Origin: Kocuria palustris
Lineage (GTDB): Bacteria > Actinomycetota > Actinomycetes > Actinomycetales > Micrococcaceae
Assembly (NCBI RefSeq): GCF_016907795.1
Contig: NZ_JAFBCR010000001.1
Coordinates: 62,001-126,000 of the forward strand
Reading direction: 5' to 3'
DNA length: 64,000 bases
This document shows, piece by piece, positions 8,126-18,529 of the stretch. A model generated the notes under the pieces. The model did not search any database, had not been told where the DNA came from, and saw only the letters and a list, made by a program, of their open reading frames with translations. The translations under genes and the position numbers were made by a program. Position 1 is the stretch's first letter; every line of letters starts with the position of its first letter.

Positions 8126-10759
8126 ATGACCGAGGGCCGCAGGGGAGTCATCGACGACGGCCGGGGGCGGCCTCCGCGCGCGCCCGAACCCTCCGCCGAA
8201 GCCGTCGAGCCCGCCCAGGAGGGCGCCTCGGCGGAGACCTCGCCGCAGCCCTCCGCAGATCGCTCGCACGACAGCGCCTCCGCCGCGGCGGCCCCGGAAG
8301 CCTCGGAGACTCTCGGTGCGGCCTCGAAGGCGACCGCCGACTCCGCCGCCGACGACCCGGACGAGGCCATCGAGCGCCGGTCCCGCCAGCTCGAGGCCGA
8401 GGAGGCCGAGCGTGCGGCGCGGCGTCGCACGGGCTCGAGCGCCGGGGGCACGCACTGGGTCGTGCCCGCCTCGCGCCCGGTCTTCGGCCGCGCAGTGTTC
8501 CCGGGGCGCTCGGAGCGCACCCGCTCCACGCTGTCGTACCTGTCGGGGGCCTCGATCTCGTCGTCCCCGCTGATCGAGCCGCTGCTGCGCACCGTGCGCG
8601 AGAACGCTCCCGACGAGGACCTGGCGGTCCTGCAGCGCGCGTTCTCCGTGGCCGATGAGCGCCACCAGGGGCAGAAGCGCAAGAGCGGCGACCCGTACAT
8701 CACTCATCCGGTGGCCGTGACGACCATCCTGGCCGAGCTCGGCATGACCGGCCCGGTGCTGGTCGCCGCGCTGCTGCACGACACGGTCGAGGACACCGAC
8801 TACACCCTCGAGGACCTCACCGAGGAGTTCGGCGAGGAGGTCGCGGCGCTCGTCGACGGCGTGACCAAGCTCGACAAGGTGCAGTACGGGGAGAACGCGC
8901 AGGCCGAGACCGTGCGCAAGATGATCGTGGCCATGGCCAAGGACATCCGCGTGCTGCTGATCAAGCTCGCCGACCGGCTGCACAACGCCCGCACGTGGCG
9001 CTTCGTGTCCCAGGAGTCCTCGGGGCGCAAGGCGCGCGAGACCCTCGAGATCTTCGCTCCGCTGGCTCACCGCCTGGGCCTGAACACGATCAAGTGGGAG
9101 CTGGAGGATCTGTCCTTCGCGGCGCTGTATCCCAAGATCTACGAGGAGATCGTGCGGATGGTGGGGGAGCGCCAGCCCCAGCGCGAGCGCAATCTGGCCC
9201 AGATCCGCTCCCTGGTGGCCGAGGACCTGGACAAGGCCGAGATCGAGGCCACGATCACGGGGCGCCCCAAGCACTACTACTCCATCTACCAGAAGATGGT
9301 CGTGCGGGGTAAGGACTTCGACGAGATCCAGGACCTGCTGGCCGTGCGCGTGCTCGTGGGCACGGTGCGCGAGTGCTATGCGGCCCTCGGTGCGCTGCAT
9401 GCGCGGTGGCGGCCCCTGCCGGGGCGGTTCAAGGACTACATCGCCATGCCCAAGTTCAACATGTACCAGTCGCTGCACACCACGGTGCTGGGACCGAACG
9501 GGCGCCCGGTCGAGATCCAGATCCGCACCCACGACATGCACCAGCGCGCCGAGTACGGCGTGGCCGCGCACTGGAAGTACAAGGCCTCCGGCGCCGCCGA
9601 CGGCCCCGCGGCCAAGGCGGATGCCGATGACATCGGCTGGCTGAAGTCCCTGGTGTCCTGGCAGGACGAGACGCGGGACTCGACCGAGTTCCTGGACTCG
9701 CTGCGCTACCAGATCGACACCAAGGAGGTCTTCGTCTTCACGCCCAAGGGCGATGTCATGGCGCTGCCCGTGGGCTCCACCCCGGTGGACTTCGCCTACG
9801 CCGTGCACACGGAGGTCGGCGACAAGACCATCGGCGCGCGGGTCAACGGAAAGCTCGTGGCCCTGTCCTCCGAGCTGCAGCACGGCGACTGGGTCGAGGT
9901 GCTGACCTCCAAGTCGGAGGCGGCCGGGCCGTCGCAGGACTGGCTGAAGTTCGTCTCCTCGCCGCGGGCCCGGTCCAAGATCAAGCAGTGGTTCTCCAAG
10001 GAGCGCCGCGAGGAGGCCATCGAACGCGGCCAGGAGTCGCTGACCCGTGCGCTGCGCAAGCACCACCTGCCGCTGCAGCGCACGGTCACGCAGGAGGCTC
10101 TGGTCTCAGCGGCGCACACGCTGAACAAGTCGGACATCGCCGAGCTCTACGAGGCCATCGGCACCGACTCGGTCACGGCGCGGCAGGTCGTGGACCTGCT
10201 GGTGGAATCGGCCGGCGGCGAGGAGGGCTCGGCCGAGGAGATCGACGACACCTCCACGCCCATCCAGCCGGTGCGCTCCCGCGTGGTCGACTCCGGCGTG
10301 GCCGTGGACGGCGCCAGCGACGTCTACGTGAAGCTCGCCCGCTGCTGCACGCCGGTGCCCCCGGACGAGATCGTCGGCTTCGTGACCCGCGGGCAGGGCA
10401 TCTCGGTGCACCGGGCCGACTGCTCGAACATCGCCGCGCAGAAGGAGCCAGAGCGCCTGGTCAAGGTCCACTGGGCCCCCACCCAGGCCTCGGTGTTCCT
10501 GGTCGAGATCCAGGTCGAGGCGCTGGACCGCAACTCGCTGCTCTCCGATGTCACCCGGGTGCTCTCCGAGAACCACGTCAACATCCTCTCGGCCAACGTC
10601 GCGACCTCCACGCAGCGCGTGGCGATCTCGCGCTTCGCCTTCGAGATGGGCGATGCCCGCTACCTCAACCACGTGCTCAACCAGGTCCGGCGCATCGACG
10701 GCGTCTACGACGTCTATCGCACCTCCGGCCAGCGCAGGCTCTCCACCGCGGAGGCCTGA
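8126..10759 (+). CDS. rel: Bifunctional (p)ppGpp synthetase/hydrolase Rel
   Basis: This long RSH enzyme makes and degrades (p)ppGpp in the stringent response. Domain order is complete: hydrolase HD domain with LLHDTVEDT (His218-Asp219), then the synthetase domain with [19 protein letters not shown] near 433. The RFKD form is typical of bifunctional Rel/SpoT rather than synthetase-only RelA (EXDD). A TGS domain at about 531-595, a Cys-containing [11 protein letters not shown] segment near 737 and a C-terminal ACT domain follow. The 877-residue length reflects an Ala/Glu/Ser-rich, probably disordered N-terminus of about 140 residues. Start ATG 8126 follows ACAGGAGGCGGAG, so the extension is probably translated. 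Confidence 0.96.
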   Translation: MTEGRRGVIDDGRGRPPRAPEPSAEAVEPAQEGASAETSPQPSADRSHDSASAAAAPEASETLGAASKATADSAADDPDEAIERRSRQLEAEEAERAARRRTGSSAGGTHWVVPASRPVFGRAVFPGRSERTRSTLSYLSGASISSSPLIEPLLRTVRENAPDEDLAVLQRAFSVADERHQGQKRKSGDPYITHPVAVTTILAELGMTGPVLVAALLHDTVEDTDYTLEDLTEEFGEEVAALVDGVTKLDKVQYGENAQAETVRKMIVAMAKDIRVLLIKLADRLHNARTWRFVSQESSGRKARETLEIFAPLAHRLGLNTIKWELEDLSFAALYPKIYEEIVRMVGERQPQRERNLAQIRSLVAEDLDKAEIEATITGRPKHYYSIYQKMVVRGKDFDEIQDLLAVRVLVGTVRECYAALGALHARWRPLPGRFKDYIAMPKFNMYQSLHTTVLGPNGRPVEIQIRTHDMHQRAEYGVAAHWKYKASGAADGPAAKADADDIGWLKSLVSWQDETRDSTEFLDSLRYQIDTKEVFVFTPKGDVMALPVGSTPVDFAYAVHTEVGDKTIGARVNGKLVALSSELQHGDWVEVLTSKSEAAGPSQDWLKFVSSPRARSKIKQWFSKERREEAIERGQESLTRALRKHHLPLQRTVTQEALVSAAHTLNKSDIAELYEAIGTDSVTARQVVDLLVESAGGEEGSAEEIDDTSTPIQPVRSRVVDSGVAVDGASDVYVKLARCCTPVPPDEIVGFVTRGQGISVHRADCSNIAAQKEPERLVKVHWAPTQASVFLVEIQVEALDRNSLLSDVTRVLSENHVNILSANVATSTQRVAISRFAFEMGDARYLNHVLNQVRRIDGVYDVYRTSGQRRLSTAEA

Positions 10760-10829
10760 GCACTGAGCCGCGGCTTTCGCAGCTCGTGCCTGAGGGGTCT
10801 GTGCCGCGCATCTGCTGTCCCTCGGCAGC

Positions 10830-11513
10830 TCAGCGCGGCACGACCAGTCCGAGCCTCCGGCAGGCACTGCGCAGCGTGACCATTCCCCTGCGTCGATCCG
10901 GAAGCCGGGACCGCTGCCGCAGCAGGTCCGTGACCGCCTGCGGCTCCACACCCAGATGCGGGGCCTCCAGGAGCTGCTCCAGGGCGGGCACGGCAGTCGG
11001 GTCCTCCCAGCAGGCCAGATCCGCTGCGGTGCGCAGCGGCGTGGTGACCTGCAGACCGTGCAGCCGATCCACGTCCTGCGGCTCGTGGACCAGCTGTCGG
11101 ACCTCCCAAGCGAGACCCTCCAGCTGAGGATCGACCGGGCGGGTGGTCGTGCGCCGCTGACGATGGACCATCAGGTGCAGACGCTGCGGAGCCGGGCAGC
11201 AGGACAGGAACCAGGCGGCGGTCGTGCGGTGCAGCACCGCGTGCTCCAGCACTGCCTCCGGCACGACGGCACGGATCGCCCGGGCACGGTCGGCACGGGT
11301 CACCGGAAGCAGACGCGGGCTGCAGATCCCGCCCAGCAGCGGGACCGCCAGGTCGTCACGCTGCAGGGCCGAGCGCTCCAGAGCGGAGAGCTCTGCCCAG
11401 CGCGGTGCCTCATCGTCGGGGAGGGGCAGAATGCCGCCGCCCGGTCCTGCGGCCGCCGGCGGCAGCGCGGTCGCAGCGTGGGCGTACCGCGGGTCGAGCA
11501 GGGGATGCGTCAT
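10830..11513 (-). CDS. AbiEi-like antitoxin-family protein (solo)
   Basis: A 227-residue protein resembling the actinobacterial proteins annotated as type IV toxin-antitoxin AbiEi-family antitoxins or DUF559-associated proteins. The cue is the central pattern with a GLQVTTPLRTAADLACWED stretch, which in that family follows a winged-helix-like N-terminal half. No AbiEii-type nucleotidyltransferase toxin is beside it, and no DUF559 nuclease signature is seen. Function is therefore unknown. It lies between rel and the DUF349 gene, convergent to rel with a 70-base gap and same-strand with the DUF349 gene upstream. Start ATG 11513 is the first in frame and is not backed by a clear ribosome-binding site. 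Confidence 0.6.
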   Translation of the reverse strand: MTHPLLDPRYAHAATALPPAAAGPGGGILPLPDDEAPRWAELSALERSALQRDDLAVPLLGGICSPRLLPVTRADRARAIRAVVPEAVLEHAVLHRTTAAWFLSCCPAPQRLHLMVHRQRRTTTRPVDPQLEGLAWEVRQLVHEPQDVDRLHGLQVTTPLRTAADLACWEDPTAVPALEQLLEAPHLGVEPQAVTDLLRQRSRLPDRRRGMVTLRSACRRLGLVVPR

Positions 11514-11621
11514 GCCGGACAGTCCACACCGGATCGCGGCCCACCGAGCGGATGCTCCTCCGCCTGTGGATGGCTTCAGGGCAGAAGCGGGCGCGTTCGA
11601 CCGCAGAGCCTTCCGAACATG

Positions 11622-11659
11622 CCGATGGCCCCGATCCTGGGACGGATCGGGGCCATCGG
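11622..11659 (-). terminator. Hairpin terminator after the DUF349 gene
   Basis: A perfect 16-bp inverted repeat (11622-11637 with 11644-11659, loop TGGGAC) lies 37 bases beyond the DUF349 stop. There is no U-run, as is common for actinobacterial terminators. Confidence 0.75.
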
Positions 11660-11696
11660 GCGGGGCGCCTCAGCCGGCGCGGCAGAGGCGGTCAGC

Positions 11697-13505
11697 TCAC
11701 AGCGAGGCGGCGGAGCGGCGGATCATCTCGAGCATCGACTGCGCGCTCTCGATCTCCTTGTCCAGCTTCTTGGCCTTGGCGGTGTCGCCGGCGGACTCGG
11801 CGGCCTCCTTCTTGGCCTGCAGATCCGCCAGCTTCTCCTCCGCCTGAGCGGTCATGGCGTTGGAGCGGACCTCGGTCTGCGAAGCGGCCTTGATGCGACC
11901 GCCGGAGTCGGCCTCCCGGACGGCGTCCTCGACCTCGCCGAGCTCGTTCTCGATGCGCTTGAAGTCGCCGCGCGGGACCTTGCCGATCTCCTCCCAGCGT
12001 GCCTGAATGGAGGACAGCTTCTTCTTGGCGGCCTTGGCGTCCGTGACCGGAAGCAGCTCGCGGGCCTCCTTGACGAGGGCCTCCTTCAGCTCAAGATTGG
12101 CCGCGAACTCGCGGTCCACGGCCTTGTCGGCCTCCTTGCGGGCGTTGAAGAACACGTCCTGAGCTGCGCGGAAGCGGGCCCACAGGGCGTCGTCGTCCTT
12201 GCGCCCAGCGCGCGGGGCGGCCTTCCAGCGGTCCATCAGATCGCGATACTTGCCGGAGGTGGGCCCCCAGTCGGTCGAGGACTGCAGGGCCTCGGCCTCG
12301 GCGATCAGCTTCTGCTTGGTCTTCTTGGCCTCGGCGTTGCGCTCGTCGAGCTTGGAGAAGAACGCGCGACGGTGGCGGTCGAACGTGGTGCGAGCGCCGC
12401 GGAAGCGCTTCCACAGGGACTCCTCGTCCTTGCGGGACAGCCGGTTGCCCGACTTCTGATGGGCCTGCCAGGCCTCGAAGAGCTCGTTCATGCGAGCGGT
12501 GGACTGCTTCCACTGCGTCTTCTCGGGCTCCTGCGCGGAGATCTGCTCGGCCTCCGCCACGATGGCCTCGCGGTGGGCCAGGTTCTCGGCGCGGGCGGCA
12601 TCGGCGGCCTTGCGGTGCTCGGCCTCCAGCTCCTTGATGCGCGGGCGCAGCGCCTCCAGGCGGGCCTCCAGGGCGGGGACGTCGCCGACGAGCTTGCGCT
12701 CACCCAGCTGGGACTTCACGCGATCCAGGCTGCGGGTCAGGTCCCCGGCGGGAGCGCCGGCGGCCACGCGCTGCTCGAGCAGCTCGACCTGGGTGCGCGC
12801 CTCCAGGAACTTCTTGGCGAAGTATGCCAGCGCCTCGTCCTTCGGCACGTCCGGGACCTGTCCGGCGAGGACCTTCTCGCCGTCGATCAGCAGGTGCACG
12901 CTGCCGTCGTCGTCGACCTCGGCGAAGGCGCGGGCCTCCTCGAGCTGCTCGGGGGTCACGTCCTCGGACGGCGCGGGCGTGGACGGAGCCGGTGCGCTCG
13001 AGGGCGCGGGGGCCTGCGCGGCGGAAGCGGGCGTGGGCGCAGCCGGCGACGGAGCCGACGGGCGCGCGGCGGCCTCCTGGGCGGCGGCCTGCTCGGGGGC
13101 CTTCTCCGACTCGGTGGGCTGCGGCTCGGCGGGGGCTGCGGTCTCCTCAGCCGGGGACTCGGCCTCGGCGGCCGGGATGGTGGAGGCCGACGGCTCGCCG
13201 TCCTCGGCGGCACCGGCCTGCTCGATCACAGCCTGATCCGCGGCCTCCTTCTCCTCTGCGGCCGTGGCCTCCTCGACGGCGACGGCATCGGCGATCTCGC
13301 CGGCCACGTCCTCGCCGTCGGCCTGCGCCTGGGCCATGCGGGTCTGCTCCTCCTCGGCCAGCTCAGCCACCGTGGTCTCGCCCGCAGCCGATTCCGCCTG
13401 GGCGGCGTCGGCATCAGCCGCAGCCTCGGCAGCCGCGGAGTCGGGATCGGCGGCCGCTTCGGTCGCCGGGAGGAAGTTGTCGTCGGATTCGAGACGCTCA
13501 GTCAC
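11697..13505 (-). CDS. DUF349 domain-containing protein
   Basis: A 602-residue protein of the DUF349 family, which is widespread in Actinobacteria; no biochemical role is assigned here. The first 170 residues or so are Ala/Glu/Pro-rich and low in complexity. Residues about 178-235 form a small conserved region around HLLIDGEKVLAGQVPD. From about 235 onward the protein is highly charged, predicted coiled coil with repeated DUF349 units marked by LWxRFRxA-like segments (ESLWKRFRGARTTFD, DALWARFRAAQDVFF). No signal peptide or membrane span is seen. The start is GTG 13505; it is divergent from hisS and probably has its own promoter at 13617-13622. Confidence 0.85.
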   Translation of the reverse strand: MTERLESDDNFLPATEAAADPDSAAAEAAADADAAQAESAAGETTVAELAEEEQTRMAQAQADGEDVAGEIADAVAVEEATAAEEKEAADQAVIEQAGAAEDGEPSASTIPAAEAESPAEETAAPAEPQPTESEKAPEQAAAQEAAARPSAPSPAAPTPASAAQAPAPSSAPAPSTPAPSEDVTPEQLEEARAFAEVDDDGSVHLLIDGEKVLAGQVPDVPKDEALAYFAKKFLEARTQVELLEQRVAAGAPAGDLTRSLDRVKSQLGERKLVGDVPALEARLEALRPRIKELEAEHRKAADAARAENLAHREAIVAEAEQISAQEPEKTQWKQSTARMNELFEAWQAHQKSGNRLSRKDEESLWKRFRGARTTFDRHRRAFFSKLDERNAEAKKTKQKLIAEAEALQSSTDWGPTSGKYRDLMDRWKAAPRAGRKDDDALWARFRAAQDVFFNARKEADKAVDREFAANLELKEALVKEARELLPVTDAKAAKKKLSSIQARWEEIGKVPRGDFKRIENELGEVEDAVREADSGGRIKAASQTEVRSNAMTAQAEEKLADLQAKKEAAESAGDTAKAKKLDKEIESAQSMLEMIRRSAASL

Positions 13506-13616
13506 CGCTGGAACTCTTTCGCTCGTGCCGACCCGCGATCCCGGAGCTCGCTCCGGGGGAGCTGGGCAGCCTGTCGTGGCCCGGCGCTGGCTGCGCGCGG
13601 ACGCTGTACGCGGCCC

Positions 13617-13622
13617 ATCGTA
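13617..13622 (-). promoter_or_regulatory. Candidate -10 box (TACGAT) for the DUF349 gene
   Basis: Read on the minus strand, TACGAT lies about 112 bases before the GTG at 13505, within the divergent region shared with hisS. Confidence 0.35.
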
Positions 13623-13683
13623 GCCAGACGGGACGACGGCCCCCAGGAATCGGTGCTCCTCGGCCCCGGCATCCCACGGCGCC

Positions 13684-13711
13684 TAAGATGGTTCGGACGG
13701 TCCCGTACTGT
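13684..13711 (+). promoter_or_regulatory. Candidate hisS promoter region
   Basis: Two TANNNT-like hexamers, TAAGAT (13684) and TACTGT (13706), lie 67 and 45 bases before the hisS ATG. I cannot decide which is used. Confidence 0.35.
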
Positions 13712-13750
13712 GTGCCCACCCCCTTCAGCATCCTCAGGAGACGACGCCCC

Positions 13751-15109
13751 ATGGCCAGCAAGACCTCCCTCTCCGGCTTCCCCGAGTGGCTCCCGCAGGA
13801 GCGGCTCGTGGAGCTGCACGTGCTCGACACGCTGCGGGAGACCTTCGAGCTGCACGGGTTCTCCTCGATCGAGACCCGCGCTGTGGAGACCGTGGATCAG
13901 CTGCTGCGCAAGGGCGAGATCGACAAGGAGGTCTACGGCGTCTCCCGTCTGCAGGAGGACGAGGACGGCGGTCCCAAGGAGGGCCAGCTGGCGCTGCACT
14001 TCGACCTCACCGTGCCGTTCGCCCGCTACGTCGTGGACAACGCCGGGCACCTGAACTTCCCGTTCCGCCGCTACCAGATCCAGAAGGTCTGGCGCGGCGA
14101 GCGCCCCCAGGAGGGCCGCGCCCGCGAGTTCACGCAGGCGGACATCGACGTCGTCGGCGACGGCGCACTGCCGTTCCGCTACGACGTCGAGATGGCCCTG
14201 GTGATCATCGACGCCCTCTCGAAGCTGCCCATCCCGGAGTTCGTGCTGCGGGTCAACAACCGCAAGCTCGCCGAGGGCTTCTACCGCGGCATCGGCCTCC
14301 ACGACGCCCCCGCCGTGCTGCGCGAGATCGACAAGCTCGAGAAGATCGGCGCCCAGGCCGTGGCGGCGAACCTCATCGAGAACGTGGGCGCCACGCAGGA
14401 GCAGGCAGACGCCGCGCTGAAGCTGGCGAGCATCCGCACCGAGGACGCCTCCTTCGTGGAGCAGGTCCGCGCCCTCGGCGTCCAGGACGAGCTGCTCGAC
14501 GAGGGCCTGGCCGAGCTCGAGGAGGTCGTCGCCGAGGCCGTGCGCCGCGCTCCCGGCAAGCTCGTGGCTGACCTGTCGATCGCCCGCGGCCTGGACTACT
14601 ACACCGGCACCGTCTACGAGACCGTGCTGGTCGGCCACGAGAAGCTCGGCTCGGTGTGCTCCGGCGGTCGCTACGAGTCGCTGGCCTCCTCCGGCAAGCG
14701 CACCTTCCCGGGCGTGGGGCTCTCGGTGGGTGTGACCCGCCTGGTCTCGCGCATCCTCTCGCAGGGGCTGGCCGAGGCCTCGCGCTCAGTGCCCACCGCC
14801 GTGCTGATCTCCCTGGTGGATGAGGACTCCTGGTCCGAGGCGCAGGACGTCGCCCAGCAGCTGCGTTCCCGCGGCATCTCCTGCGAGGTCTCGGCCTCGG
14901 CCGCCAAGTTCGGCAAGCAGATCCGCCACGCCGATCGCCGCGGGATCCCGTTCGTCTGGTTCTCGAACCGTGACGAGTCGGGCGCGGTGACCCACGAGGT
15001 CAAAGACATCCGCTCCGGCGAGCAGGTTGCGGCCGATCCCGCCGCCTGGATGCCCCCGGCCGAGGACCTGCGTCCGTCGGTCGGTGCCCCGGTCAGCTCC
15101 GGCGACTGA
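13751..15109 (+). CDS. hisS: Histidine--tRNA ligase
   Basis: Class II aminoacyl-tRNA synthetase that charges tRNA-His. Motif 2 is seen as RYQIQKVWRGERPQEGRAREF, with the FTQADIDVVG continuation. The histidine A-type motif reads ARGLDYYTGTVYE, and motif 3 is GLSVGVTRL. A C-terminal anticodon-binding domain follows. At 452 residues it is of normal length. ATG 13751 is preceded by CAGGAG; the open frame runs far upstream but that stretch overlaps the divergent DUF349 gene and is spurious. Its 3' end overlaps the convergent permease gene by 17 bases. Confidence 0.96.
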   Translation: MASKTSLSGFPEWLPQERLVELHVLDTLRETFELHGFSSIETRAVETVDQLLRKGEIDKEVYGVSRLQEDEDGGPKEGQLALHFDLTVPFARYVVDNAGHLNFPFRRYQIQKVWRGERPQEGRAREFTQADIDVVGDGALPFRYDVEMALVIIDALSKLPIPEFVLRVNNRKLAEGFYRGIGLHDAPAVLREIDKLEKIGAQAVAANLIENVGATQEQADAALKLASIRTEDASFVEQVRALGVQDELLDEGLAELEEVVAEAVRRAPGKLVADLSIARGLDYYTGTVYETVLVGHEKLGSVCSGGRYESLASSGKRTFPGVGLSVGVTRLVSRILSQGLAEASRSVPTAVLISLVDEDSWSEAQDVAQQLRSRGISCEVSASAAKFGKQIRHADRRGIPFVWFSNRDESGAVTHEVKDIRSGEQVAADPAAWMPPAEDLRPSVGAPVSSGD

Positions 15110-16436
15110 GCACGAGGGCCCGCCCGGCGAAGCCCACGGCGAAGATCGCGAGCATCACCACCACGGACTGCCACGGAAGCGAGAAGGCCAGCAGGAGGCA
15201 TCCGATCAGGCCCACGATGTTCAGGGCTCTGGGCGCCCAGCGCGGGCGCTCGTGCAGGGTCAGCGCCGAGAGGTTGGCCAGCGCGTAGTAGACGAGCACG
15301 CCGAAGGACGAGAAGCCGATCACGGTGTGCAGGTCGGTGAGGACGATCAGCGCGATCACGACCACGGCGGTGGTCAGCTCCGAGGCCCACGGCACCTGCC
15401 GTCCCGAGATGCGGGACAGGTACCCCGGCAGGTCGCGATCTCGCGCCATCGCCAGGGACGTGCGCGAGATCCCGGCGACCAGGGCCAGCAGGGCGCCCAG
15501 CGCGCCGGCCGCCGCCGCGACCGTCACGGCCGCCGACAGAGCGGTCGCCGCGCCGTCGCCGAGCCCCAGCCGGGCGGAGATCTCCTGGGAGGCCGAGAGG
15601 AACGGGGCCGACGAGTCCGCCAGCCCTCCTGCCCCCAGCAGCCCGAGCAGCAGGACAGCGAGCACCAGGTAGACCACGAGCACGAAGGCCAGCGCCCCCA
15701 GGATCGCCCGCGGGATGGTGCGCTGCGGGTCCCGGACCTCCTCGCCCATGGTGGCCACACGGGCGTAGCCGGCGAAGGCGAAGAACAGCAGACCCGCAGC
15801 GGGCAGCACGCCCAGGGCACCGCCCCCGCCTCCCTGCGCTGAAGGACCCGCGCCGAACACCGTGCTCGCGCTCAGGGCGGCTGCGGCCAGACCCGCCACG
15901 ACGGCCAGGATCAGCAGGACCACGGAGACCAGGATCCGCGTGAGCCCGGCGGTGCGGGTGATCCCGCCCAGATTGACACCGGTCAGCACCACGATCGCGG
16001 CCACCGCCAGGGCTCGGGCTGCGGCATCGGCGTCGTCGATCCCGAGCAGTGAGGCGGCGTAGAGGCCGAAGGCCATCGACATGCCGGCGGCCGAGGCGGT
16101 CTTGCCGGTCACGAAGCCCCAGCCGGCGGTGAAGCCCGCCCACTGCCCCAGCTGGCGGTTCGCATAGACGTAGGTGCCCCCGGAGCTCGGGTGGACCATG
16201 GCCAGCTGAGCCGTGGAGGTCGCATTGCACCAGGCCACGACGGCCGCCAGCAGCAGCGCGACCGGCAGCAGCGAGCCTGCGTGCGCGGCGGCCGGGGCGA
16301 AGGCCACGAAGACGCCCGCGCCCACCATCGATCCCACGCCGATGACGGCGGCGTCGGAGGCGCCCAGCCTGCGGGCGAGCTCGTCCGGATCGTGTGCGGG
16401 GGAGGCGGCGGGAGGCTGGGCGGGCGAGGCGTTCAC
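15093..16436 (-). CDS. APC-superfamily amino acid permease
   Basis: A 447-residue, 12-helix-like transporter of the amino acid-polyamine-organocation superfamily. The first helix contains GVGSMVGAGVFVAF, the typical unwound GxGxxxGxG-type substrate-site motif, and later helices are clearly hydrophobic. The substrate cannot be told. I prefer GTG 16436, which has AGGAG four bases upstream, over the ATG at 16490, which would add 18 Arg/Pro-rich residues and overlap the putative aspS promoter region. It lies between hisS and aspS on the opposite strand, divergent from aspS. Confidence 0.87.
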   Translation of the reverse strand: MNASPAQPPAASPAHDPDELARRLGASDAAVIGVGSMVGAGVFVAFAPAAAHAGSLLPVALLLAAVVAWCNATSTAQLAMVHPSSGGTYVYANRQLGQWAGFTAGWGFVTGKTASAAGMSMAFGLYAASLLGIDDADAAARALAVAAIVVLTGVNLGGITRTAGLTRILVSVVLLILAVVAGLAAAALSASTVFGAGPSAQGGGGGALGVLPAAGLLFFAFAGYARVATMGEEVRDPQRTIPRAILGALAFVLVVYLVLAVLLLGLLGAGGLADSSAPFLSASQEISARLGLGDGAATALSAAVTVAAAAGALGALLALVAGISRTSLAMARDRDLPGYLSRISGRQVPWASELTTAVVVIALIVLTDLHTVIGFSSFGVLVYYALANLSALTLHERPRWAPRALNIVGLIGCLLLAFSLPWQSVVVMLAIFAVGFAGRALVLSRRS

Positions 16437-16500
16437 GGATCTCCTGGGGGGGGCGCGGCGGTGGGGCCGGGTCCGTGGGGCGAGCGTCATCCCCGGCTTG

Positions 16501-16506
16501 TAGACT
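16501..16506 (+). promoter_or_regulatory. Candidate -10 box (TAGACT) for aspS
   Basis: TAGACT fits the consensus and lies about 143 bases before the aspS GTG, in the divergent gap with the permease gene. The permease side offers only a weak TACAAG overlapping it. Confidence 0.4.
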
Positions 16507-16648
16507 CGACGGCGGCGACGCTACAGATCCCCGGTGAACCCGCCATGAACGGGCCCGGGGTCGGCTGTCGCCCTCGGACACCGCAGAGGCCGTCGGCGCA
16601 TCCTGCCGGAGAGGCCCCACGACGACCACGACCAGAAGGAAGTCCCAC

Positions 16649-18484
16649 GTGCTGCGCACTCATCGACTCGGCGAGCTGAACGCCGAGCTCATCGGAGAGA
16701 CCGTCACCCTGACCGGCTGGGTGGACCGTCGTCGCGACCACGGCGGCGTCGCCTTCCTGGATCTGCGCGACGCCTCCGGCGTGGCCCAGGTGGTCGTGCG
16801 CGATGAGAAGGACTTCCACCCGCTGCGCAACGAGTTCGTGCTGCAGATCCAGGGCACCGTCGAGCGCCGCCCGGAGGGCAACGAGAACCCGAACCTGCCC
16901 TCGGGCGAGATCGAGGTCATCGCCGAGACCGTCACCGTGCTCAACACCGCGGCCCCGCTGCCGTTCCAGATCGACGAGCACGTGGAGGTCGGCGAGGAGG
17001 CTCGCCTCAAGTACCGCTACCTGGACCTGCGCCGCCCGGAGCCGGCCCGCATCATGCGGCTGCGCTCGGAGGCCTCGCGCGTGGTGCGCGAGCTGCTGCA
17101 CCAGCAGGACTACCTGGAGGTCGAGACGCCCACGCTGACCCGCTCCACCCCGGAGGGCGCCCGCGACTTCCTGGTGCCGGCGCGCCTGGCCCCGGGCTCC
17201 TGGTACGCCCTGCCGCAGTCGCCGCAGCTGTTCAAGCAGCTGCTGCAGGTCGGCGGTCTCGAGCGCTACTTCCAGATCGCGCGCTGCTACCGCGACGAGG
17301 ACTTCCGCGCCGACCGCCAGCCCGAGTTCACGCAGCTGGACATCGAGGCCTCGTTCGTCGAGCAGGACGACGTGATCGAGCTCGGCGAGGCCATCGTCAA
17401 GGCGCTCTGGTCGCTGATCGACGTGGAGGTGCCCACCCCCATCCGCCGCATGACCTACGCCGAGGCCATGGAGAAGTACGGCTCGGACAAGCCCGATCTG
17501 CGCTTCGGCCTGGAGCTCACCGAGCTGACCGAGTACTTCAAGGACACCCCGTTCCGCGTGTTCCAGGCCCCGTACGTGGGTGCCGTGGTCATGCCCGGCG
17601 GCGCCTCCCAGCCCCGACGCACGCTGGATGCCTGGCAGGAGTGGGCCAAGCAGCGCGGTGCCAAGGGCCTGGCCTACATCCTCTACAAGGAGGACGGCGA
17701 GTTCTCGGGTCCGGTGGCCAAGAACATCACCGACGAGGAGAAGGCCGGCCTGGCCCAGGCCACCGGCGCGCAGCCCGGCGACTGCATCTTCTTCGCCGCG
17801 GGCGAGGCGAAGCCCTATCGCGCCCTGCTGGGTGCTGCGCGCGTGGAGATCGGGCACCGCACCGGGCTGATCGACCCGAACGACTGGGCCTTCGTGTGGG
17901 TCGTCGACGCCCCCATGTTCGAGCCGGCCTCCGACGCCGTAGCCTCCGGGGACGTCGCCGTGGGCTCCGGAGCGTGGACCGCCGTGCACCACGCGTTCAC
18001 CTCCCCGCGCCCGGAGTACCTGGACACGTTCGACGAGAACCCCGGCGAGGCCCTGGCCTACGCCTACGACATCGTGCTCAACGGCACCGAGCTCGGCGGC
18101 GGCTCGATCCGCATCCACCAGCGCGACGTCCAGGACCGGGTCTTCCGCGTCATGGGGCTGTCCGAGGAGGAGGCCCAGGAGAAGTTCGGCTTCCTGCTGG
18201 ACGCCTTCTCCTTCGGCGCGCCCCCTCACGGCGGCATCGCCCTGGGCTGGGACCGCGTGATCGCCCTGCTGGCAGGAGCGGACTCCATCCGCGAGGTCAT
18301 CGCCTTCCCCAAGACCGGCAACGGCTACGACCCGCTGACGGCCGCGCCCGCGCCCATCACCGCGCAGCAGCGCAAGGAGGCGGGCGTGGACGCCAAGCCC
18401 GAGCCGCAGGCGAAGAAGGCGGCCGCTGCGGAGGACGTCCGCGAGGATCAGGGCGAGCAGCCCTCGGCGCCGACCGAGGGCTGA
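16649..18484 (+). CDS. aspS: Aspartate--tRNA ligase
   Basis: Bacterial-type AspRS, a class II synthetase. It has an N-terminal OB anticodon-binding domain, beginning [20 protein letters not shown]. The catalytic core carries [10 protein letters not shown] and motif 2 [20 protein letters not shown], with a GAD-type insertion between, and ends in motif 3 GIALGWDRV. At 611 residues it is slightly long because of a charged Lys/Glu/Ala tail after about 575. The start is GTG 16649 with AGAAGGA upstream. Whether it also charges tRNA-Asn (non-discriminating type) cannot be decided from this window. Confidence 0.96.
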   Translation: MLRTHRLGELNAELIGETVTLTGWVDRRRDHGGVAFLDLRDASGVAQVVVRDEKDFHPLRNEFVLQIQGTVERRPEGNENPNLPSGEIEVIAETVTVLNTAAPLPFQIDEHVEVGEEARLKYRYLDLRRPEPARIMRLRSEASRVVRELLHQQDYLEVETPTLTRSTPEGARDFLVPARLAPGSWYALPQSPQLFKQLLQVGGLERYFQIARCYRDEDFRADRQPEFTQLDIEASFVEQDDVIELGEAIVKALWSLIDVEVPTPIRRMTYAEAMEKYGSDKPDLRFGLELTELTEYFKDTPFRVFQAPYVGAVVMPGGASQPRRTLDAWQEWAKQRGAKGLAYILYKEDGEFSGPVAKNITDEEKAGLAQATGAQPGDCIFFAAGEAKPYRALLGAARVEIGHRTGLIDPNDWAFVWVVDAPMFEPASDAVASGDVAVGSGAWTAVHHAFTSPRPEYLDTFDENPGEALAYAYDIVLNGTELGGGSIRIHQRDVQDRVFRVMGLSEEEAQEKFGFLLDAFSFGAPPHGGIALGWDRVIALLAGADSIREVIAFPKTGNGYDPLTAAPAPITAQQRKEAGVDAKPEPQAKKAAAAEDVREDQGEQPSAPTEG

Positions 18485-18529
18485 GCGGGTCCGCCCGCCG
18501 CGCCAGGACCACCACGACAGGAGCCGAGC

